A DNA stretch of 64,000 bases from Reticulitermes speratus. Taxonomy: Eukaryota > Arthropoda > Insecta > Blattodea > Rhinotermitidae. Position 1 is the first letter of the stretch. Every line of letters begins with the position of its first letter. The notes below the pieces were generated by a model. It was not told the DNA's origin. It made no database searches and was given only the letters and a program-made list of their open reading frames with translations. This document shows, piece after piece, positions 58,663 to 64,000 of this stretch. Position numbers and translations under genes: made by a program. The DNA is taken from NCBI GenBank assembly GCA_021186555.1, contig JAJKFL010000008.1:18345936-18409935 (forward strand), given 5' to 3'.

Positions 58663-59640
58663 AACAGTAACATGCATTATTCTTGATCTACTTCAAGTAG
58701 GCACAGTTAATACATATTGTTTATAATCTGCTGAGAAAGGATAGACACAGTTAGAACATAACATGCCTTGTTATTAATCTGCTAAGTTCAGATAGGCACA
58801 ATTAAAACATAACAGGCCTTGTTCCTAATCCACTTAATTCAGATACACACAATTAAAACATAACATGCCTTGTTCCTAATCCACTCAATTCATAGGCACA
58901 ATTAAAACATAACATGCCTTGTTCCTAATCCACTCAATTCATAGGCACAATTAAAACATAACAGGCCTTGTTCCTAATCCACTCAATTCATAGGCACAAT
59001 TAAAACATAACAGGCCTTGTTCCTAATCCACTTAATTCATAGGCACAATTAAAACATAACAGGCCTTGTTCCTAATCCACTCAATTCATAGGCACAATTA
59101 AAACATAACATGCCTTGTTCCTAATCCACTCAATTCATAGGCACAATTAAAACATAACAGGCCTTGTTCCTAATCCACTTAATTCAGATACACACAATTA
59201 AAACATAACATGCCTTGTTCCTAATCCACTCAATTCATAGGCACAATTAAAACATAACATGCCTTGTTCCTAATCCACTCAATTCATAGGCACAATTAAA
59301 ACATAACATGCCTTGTTCCTAATCCACTCAATTCAGGTCCCCACAATTAAAACATAACATGCCTTGTTCCTAATCCACTCAATTCATAGGCACAATTAAA
59401 ACATAACAGGCCTTGTTCCTAATCCACTCAATTCATAGGCACAATTAAAACATAACATGCCTTGTTCCTAATCCACTCAATTCAGGTTCTCACAATTAAA
59501 ACATAACATGCCTTGTTCCTAATCCACTCAATTCATAGGCGCAATTAAAACATCATGCATTGTTCCCAATCTACTCAATTCAGTTAGACACAATTGAAAC
59601 AATGTGCATTGCTCCTCATCTGCTTAGTTGCGATAGGCAT
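58663..59640. repeat. 49-bp minisatellite, about 19 units, inside the FReD gene
   Basis: Unit: CATAACATGCCTTGTTCCTA, then ATCCACTCAATTCATAGGCA and CAATTAAAA. Central units are nearly identical. End units are progressively diverged, as is usual for arrays growing from the centre. Variants with CAGATACACAC, CAGGTCCCCAC or CAGGTTCTCAC in place of CATAGGCAC recur and could mark higher-order blocks. It starts only ~20 bp from the exon's acceptor. Confidence 0.95.
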
Positions 59641-60040
59641 TGTTATTAGCAAGGTATTTGTTGGTCTGATTTTAACCAATAGTGGAATATTCTCTTATCC
59701 TATCAGCCGCTCCACAGGGATGTGAGCACACCTAACGGGAGGAGCCCGAATGCGGCGTATTTTCGTTGTGCTGTGCGCTGTATGTAGCTCCGTGTGGTAC
59801 ATTATAAAACCGACTACTTCGTCCCCTTCTCTATGCTTTAACCCAACTGGCTTTCTCCTGATAAACTCATTATAACTGTCATATCTGATACAGATGTGTC
59901 ATGGAAGACAGTTTTGAGAATTTTTTTATATGGCGCATACTGCTGTGTTTGTTAATTCAGTTCAACAGATTAAAAAAAATGCACGGCTGTTATATTAATC
60001 AGTACATGTCAAGCAATCTTCATGACTGATAAGGACAACG

Positions 60041-60130
60041 GCTACATGTTTCGGCAAGTGTTAGCCATTTTCAAGCTTATTCCAGACACTTGAGAATGGC
60101 TAAACTAGCCGATGCATGTATACATAGTTT
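60041..60130. ncRNA. Inverted pair of hammerhead-like motifs
   Basis: Minus strand (60,041-60,076): CUUGAAAAU, GGC-loop-GCC, GAAACAUGUAGC. Plus strand (60,090-60,130): CUUGAGAAU, GGCUAAACUAGCC, GAUGCAUGUA. The first is nearly intact; the second has lost GAAAC. Confidence 0.5.
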
Positions 60131-60134
60131 TGTT

Positions 60135-60960
60135 GGTAATAAAGATTACATGACATGCAGTGAATAATGTAACAGCTGTGTCATTTTTTGTTGTGAATCT
60201 GTTGAATTGAATTTTGAGACTTTTTCATTCAGCTGGTCAAGCTATCTTCTTCTTTCAAGTAGTTCCTATTTGGCAGGATCAAACGATTTTGTGCATGCAC
60301 ACCTGAATGGCGACGGACAACATGTTTGTATTCCAACATCCAACATCCCGATTTTATAAATTACCAGAGAATTAAGAGAAATTGCTACTGGTGAGTAACT
60401 GATGTAAATTATGGGCGCTAATAACTGGTGTCCAGTTGCATTAAATGTCGTTACGCCTCACATGTTTCAGCATAATACGTTCGGTGAGGAACTACATAAC
60501 CCATTCAGTGTCTTCACCTCTCCTTTCCACATTCACTGTCATTACGGTTCAGTATTTATTAGTTTTCTCTGTTTCTCCTTTTTTGGTATAGTATTCGTTA
60601 CTGAGGTGTAACAACCTGTCAGATTTATTTCCATGTGCCATTCTGCTCGGAAGTTGAATGTGCCACGTACGACTACACCATGGACCGGTCTTGCCTTTCT
60701 CTATATAATTAAGTGGGCGGTCTTACTTCATATAAAGAGAGAGGCCGTTTATCGTTTTTGAGATATTGGATTTTAATAGGGTGACGGTGAAGGTCAAAAC
60801 GGCCGCACACATTGGCTGAAATTATTAACAGATTTTATACAAACACGGATTTACTTGTACTTGGTTGACTAACAGTTGGTGAGGTTGTTCGATAACTGGA
60901 ATTGCAGTTTGTATCCTATTTTCCATATTTGTGTTCTTTGCAAAAAGTGCTTAATAGGAA
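60135..60960. other. No gene recognised
   Basis: Upstream intron or flank of the FReD gene. I looked here on the minus strand for the missing first FReD block and did not find it. Confidence 0.45.
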
Positions 60961-61260
60961 TACAGGTAGGACCCGTTTTACGACGGTCCATTTTACGACT
61001 TTTCACATTAACGACTGTTTCAAAATATTACCTTAAATATTAGTACATACTTGGAAAAATTTTAGGAATTTTGGAACCTATCTCATTCAAATACATTATA
61101 TTTTGGTCTCGTTTTACGACTTTTCATTTTACGACCCTGTTTTGCTGGAACCTAACCCTGTCGTAAAACGGGTCCTATTTTGGTCTCGTTTTACGACTTT
61201 TCATTTTACGACCCTGTTTTGCTGGAACCTAACCCTGTCGTAAAACGGGTCCTACCTGTA
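60961..61260. mobile_element. Tigger-like MITE with internal 77-bp duplication
   Basis: Terminal inverted repeats of 23 bp beginning TACAGGTAGGACCCGTTTTA are exact reverse complements at both ends and include the TA. The interior block from 61,101 is repeated from 61,178. Every block carries GTTTTACGAC words. Very well preserved, so recently active. Confidence 0.93.
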
Positions 61261-61693
61261 TTATGTCTACCCTTCCGAGTATTTCATCTCAGAAACCGAT
61301 AGTTGGATTTTAATGGAATTTGGTATTCGGGCCCGCATTAATAGGCATAGTTATCGGAGAAGTCTATTTTTTCTTTATCTGTCAAATATAACTGCTACGT
61401 CACGTGATGTTGAAATCTGAGTTTGCAGGCTTTTCGAGAAATGGCGTATTGTACAAGAAATTTGGACTTGACGTAAATTGTATATCTCGTTACTATGTGC
61501 ATAGTTTATTTGCAACATTTTTCTATGGGGCGAATAGTTAATAAACAGTGAATAGCAATGTGACGGATTGGGCTGTGGCGCTCTGTTATTGATGAAAATA
61601 CGTGCTTGTCTGTTTAAATTGCATTTGATTCAGGACATATGGCATATACTCCGTGCATTGTTCTTACGGGTAATTACAGTACCTTTGTACTTT

Positions 61694-61739
61694 GGATTCC
61701 CTGAAGATCGCGCCTCGGTGCTGAAACATGTAGGAATTT
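61694..61739 (+). ncRNA. Hammerhead-ribozyme-like motif (Penelope-element type)
   Basis: Stem I GAUUCC, core CUGAAGAU, stem II GCGCC/GGUGC, GAAAC, AU, GUA, second stem I strand GGAAUU. Five Watson-Crick and one wobble pair in stem I. With 33.7 kb, the best example in the window. Confidence 0.65.
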
Positions 61740-61869
61740 TATGTTATGTATGATTTTTAATCGTTTTGTGTTCATTTGTTGGTTACTGTAATTACTTGAT
61801 GCAGGAAGTTTAAGGAGGTTATAGTCATGCGAAGAACTACGTGTGTTGTATTAATAGGTAAAGCAATCC

Positions 61870-62160
61870 CATTAACAGGCCTGGACAGGCCCTTAGGGCT
61901 CCAGGAGGTTGAGGCTCCGAGAATTTCTAGACAATCGGCACATGAAGGTGGTAAGGTTTTCAGCCCTACGCACGGTCGCCTTTACCCCCTAGGAGATATC
62001 CTCGGTGCTCATTTCTTTTAGAGGCTTAGTCGACCCCAAGGCCATAGTGCGGCCGGAAGGATTAAGTCAATGAGAAATCTCACTGACTCCATCGGGAATC
62101 GAACCTGCGAGCCTGTGGCTTGTAGCGCAGTGCCTCAACTGTGCCACCGCATACCCCGTG
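61870..62160 (-). mobile_element. tRNA-derived SINE (family 2)
   Basis: Minus strand: A box in GTGGCACAGTTGAGGCAC, B box GGTTCGATTCC at proper spacing, then a body with GGGTCGACTAAGCCTC-like sequence and a 3' end at GGGCCTGTCCAGGCC. Truncated relative at 17.8 kb. Confidence 0.8.
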
Positions 62161-62164
62161 CTGT

Positions 62165-64000
62165 ACTAATGGAAGGTTTAAATATTACCTGTTATGAAAG
62201 GCAACAGTATATAGGAAGTAGAAGATGGATAAAGCAGAAAATTGGCCTAAAGGATTTCAGCATATTTCAGGAAGATGTCCTGTGCATAGTTGACTACCAT
62301 CGTGATATAAAGAACGTAACTTGTAATTGTGCTCTCACAAGATGTTTGTCAACAACAGTTAAACTTCAGTGCTAACAAGGTATGCAAATCGCAAAAAAGT
62401 ATATTTGGGAAATATGCGTACTTCTATTTTGAAAAAGAAAATCCACCCGCCTATGCCAACTCTGAAAGTGATTCAGCCATTAACAATGCAAATGTCTTGC
62501 ACAAGTTTGTTGCGTGATTTTTACCATGTAGCTACGTACAGCGATATAGTCGGAACCTAGATAAAAACCCGTGAAGCTTTGACGGGATTTTTTTTTACAT
62601 TCATTACCGTGGGCAAGATTTACATTAGGGCGCACTTGATGAAACGGTGAAAGTTGGGTCGAAATCGGACCAGTCTTCACAACGTCAGGAGTTGTTTGTA
62701 TGTTTGTATTTTGGTGTATTACAACCTCATTTAGTTTATAGGCATTTAAAATATAATTCGTAACAGTTCAGACATTTTTAAATTCACTGATTATTTGAAA
62801 ATAACTTTCAGAATTGATGGTCCTCTCGTCTCTTAGCAGAAACCACTTACTGAAGTGAAACTAGTGTTAAGATATGTTTGAATACCAGCTGCACTACTAC
62901 ATATGTCTGAAATATCCAGGTAAACTGCGTTAAATCTGCTGGATTTGAAATAAACATACAGGGCTGCATGTGGTTCGAATTTGCGTCATTGTTGTACCCT
63001 CGATGAGCCAAATACACGATAAATTAAAAATTTCTTTATGGCAGTGTATTTTCTTCTATGTTGATCGCTGTACGTTACGCACACTTGTATTAGATTTATT
63101 ATTAAATTCAGTCGCTGAGAGCTGTGTTTGATACTTTATAGGGTCTGTTATTTTCTCATCTACTAGTTTCTTCGTGCGCCTGTACAAGTATAATTGTCAT
63201 TGTGCAGGGGAGCTGGTGATAGCGGAATGAGACAGCCGACTTTCAGAGGTTGCCAGATAAGAACTCCGGTTTACATCCTTGCCTCTCTCCGCCGTAGCAG
63301 CCCACTTTACGCTGTAGGTACTTTCTGCCATCCTGTCCTGTCCAAAGGATACTTCGGATTGTTTACCTGTGTAAGGCGGCCGGAGCTTGAAACTCAATGT
63401 AGTACCGTTTTTAGGTGCGTTGCAAAATTGCGAAAAGCGACTATTAGCTTCGTCATGTCTGTCCGCATGGAATAACTTGGCTCTCACTGGACGGATTTTC
63501 ATGAAATTTTATATTTGAGAATTTTTTAAACTCTGTCGAGAAAATTCAAATTTCATTAAAATCTGACAAGAATAACGGATACTTTACATGAAGACCAATT
63601 TACGTTTATGATAATATCTCGCTCAATTCTTCTTAGAATGAGAAATGTTTCAGAGAATCAACACACGTTTTATATTCAGTAACTTTTTTCCCCGAAAATC
63701 TTGCTGTTTATGTGATAATTTGGAAAAATATGGTACAGCCAGACAGGCCACAGGTGACAGTATAATACGGCGCATGCGACTTTGCGTGCTGGATAACTAA
63801 GGCTACAGACACACACTCGGAATATGTAATACTTATTGCTTTACCACGGCAACATTGGTTTCACGTATGGGCCTGAATGTTACGTTTATACGTATATTGC
63901 ATGTCTTGTTAAGAATATAAGGATCTATTACCTTCAGCGAGGACTATTTTTTAATTTTTTGTTATTCTGACATTGAGAATAGCTGAATTGGCCTTAATGC
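62165..64000. other. No gene recognised (right edge)
   Basis: A minus-strand frame at 63,197-63,502 begins MKIRPVRAKLFHADRHDEAN, which I recognise as a translated dispersed repeat of cockroach/termite type, not a gene. The rest is unrecognised. The missing 5' part of the FReD gene is expected further right. Confidence 0.5.

Noticed and set aside
63197..63502. 101-codon minus-strand gene (MKIRPV...)
   Set aside because: Same reason: recurrent repeat-derived frame, and an overlapping frame is open on the other strand.

Overview
This 64-kb window looks like intron and intergenic DNA from a large, repeat-rich insect genome. It is AT-rich and has no operons and no long open genes. Coding sequence comes as short exons with GT/AG splice sites and matching phases, set among relics of LINEs, tRNA-derived SINEs, Tigger/pogo, hAT and mariner elements. 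Several dispersed-repeat reading frames (11.0-11.3 kb, 16.95-17.2 kb, 56.05-56.3 kb, 63.2-63.5 kb) resemble repeat peptides I remember from cockroach and termite genomes, so Blattodea is my best guess. That assignment rests on memory, not on a search.

Host genes, both on the minus strand. (1) Right side, 49.35-58.65 kb: four exons with exactly matching phases encode the C-terminal ~180 residues and the stop codon of a fibrinogen-related (FReD, techylectin/tenascin-like) protein. The N-terminal part of the gene lies beyond 64 kb. (2) Left side, 0.75-36.55 kb: eight short exons, each bounded by phase-1 splice sites, encode cysteine-rich EB/EGF-like modules. Read 5' to 3' the order is C3-B2-A2-C2-D-C1-B1-A1, which looks like repeated duplication of a C-B-A block. 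Three modules (A2, D, B1) are intact. Five carry a 1-2 nt indel or a nonsense codon, so the array is either decaying or affected by assembly indels.

Mobile DNA. A 2.2-kb Tigger element (4.18-6.40 kb) has a nearly complete transposase broken at a 20-bp perfect inverted duplication. Smaller Tigger-like MITEs lie at 35.1, 35.9 and 61.0 kb. hAT-like MITEs lie at 19.2, 33.0 and 53.1 kb, the second with a perfect 8-bp target duplication and ending 14 bp inside the intron from the splice donor of exon B2. A mariner relic (46.3-47.3 kb), a 2-kb LINE (14.15-16.13 kb), a second LINE RT relic (38.1-39.2 kb) and many LINE 3' tails fill much of the rest. At least three SINE families are present.

The most unusual recurring signal is a set of about a dozen short motifs of the form CUGANGAU - stem II - GAAAC - mini stem III, often flanked by a stem I and often arranged as inverted pairs. 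They match the reduced hammerhead-ribozyme variants known from Penelope-like retroelements. Two of these pairs are perfect 80- and 87-bp inverted repeats. Two long minisatellites (51-bp unit at 22.9-23.3 kb; 49-bp unit at 58.7-59.6 kb, inside the FReD gene beside an exon) complete the picture.
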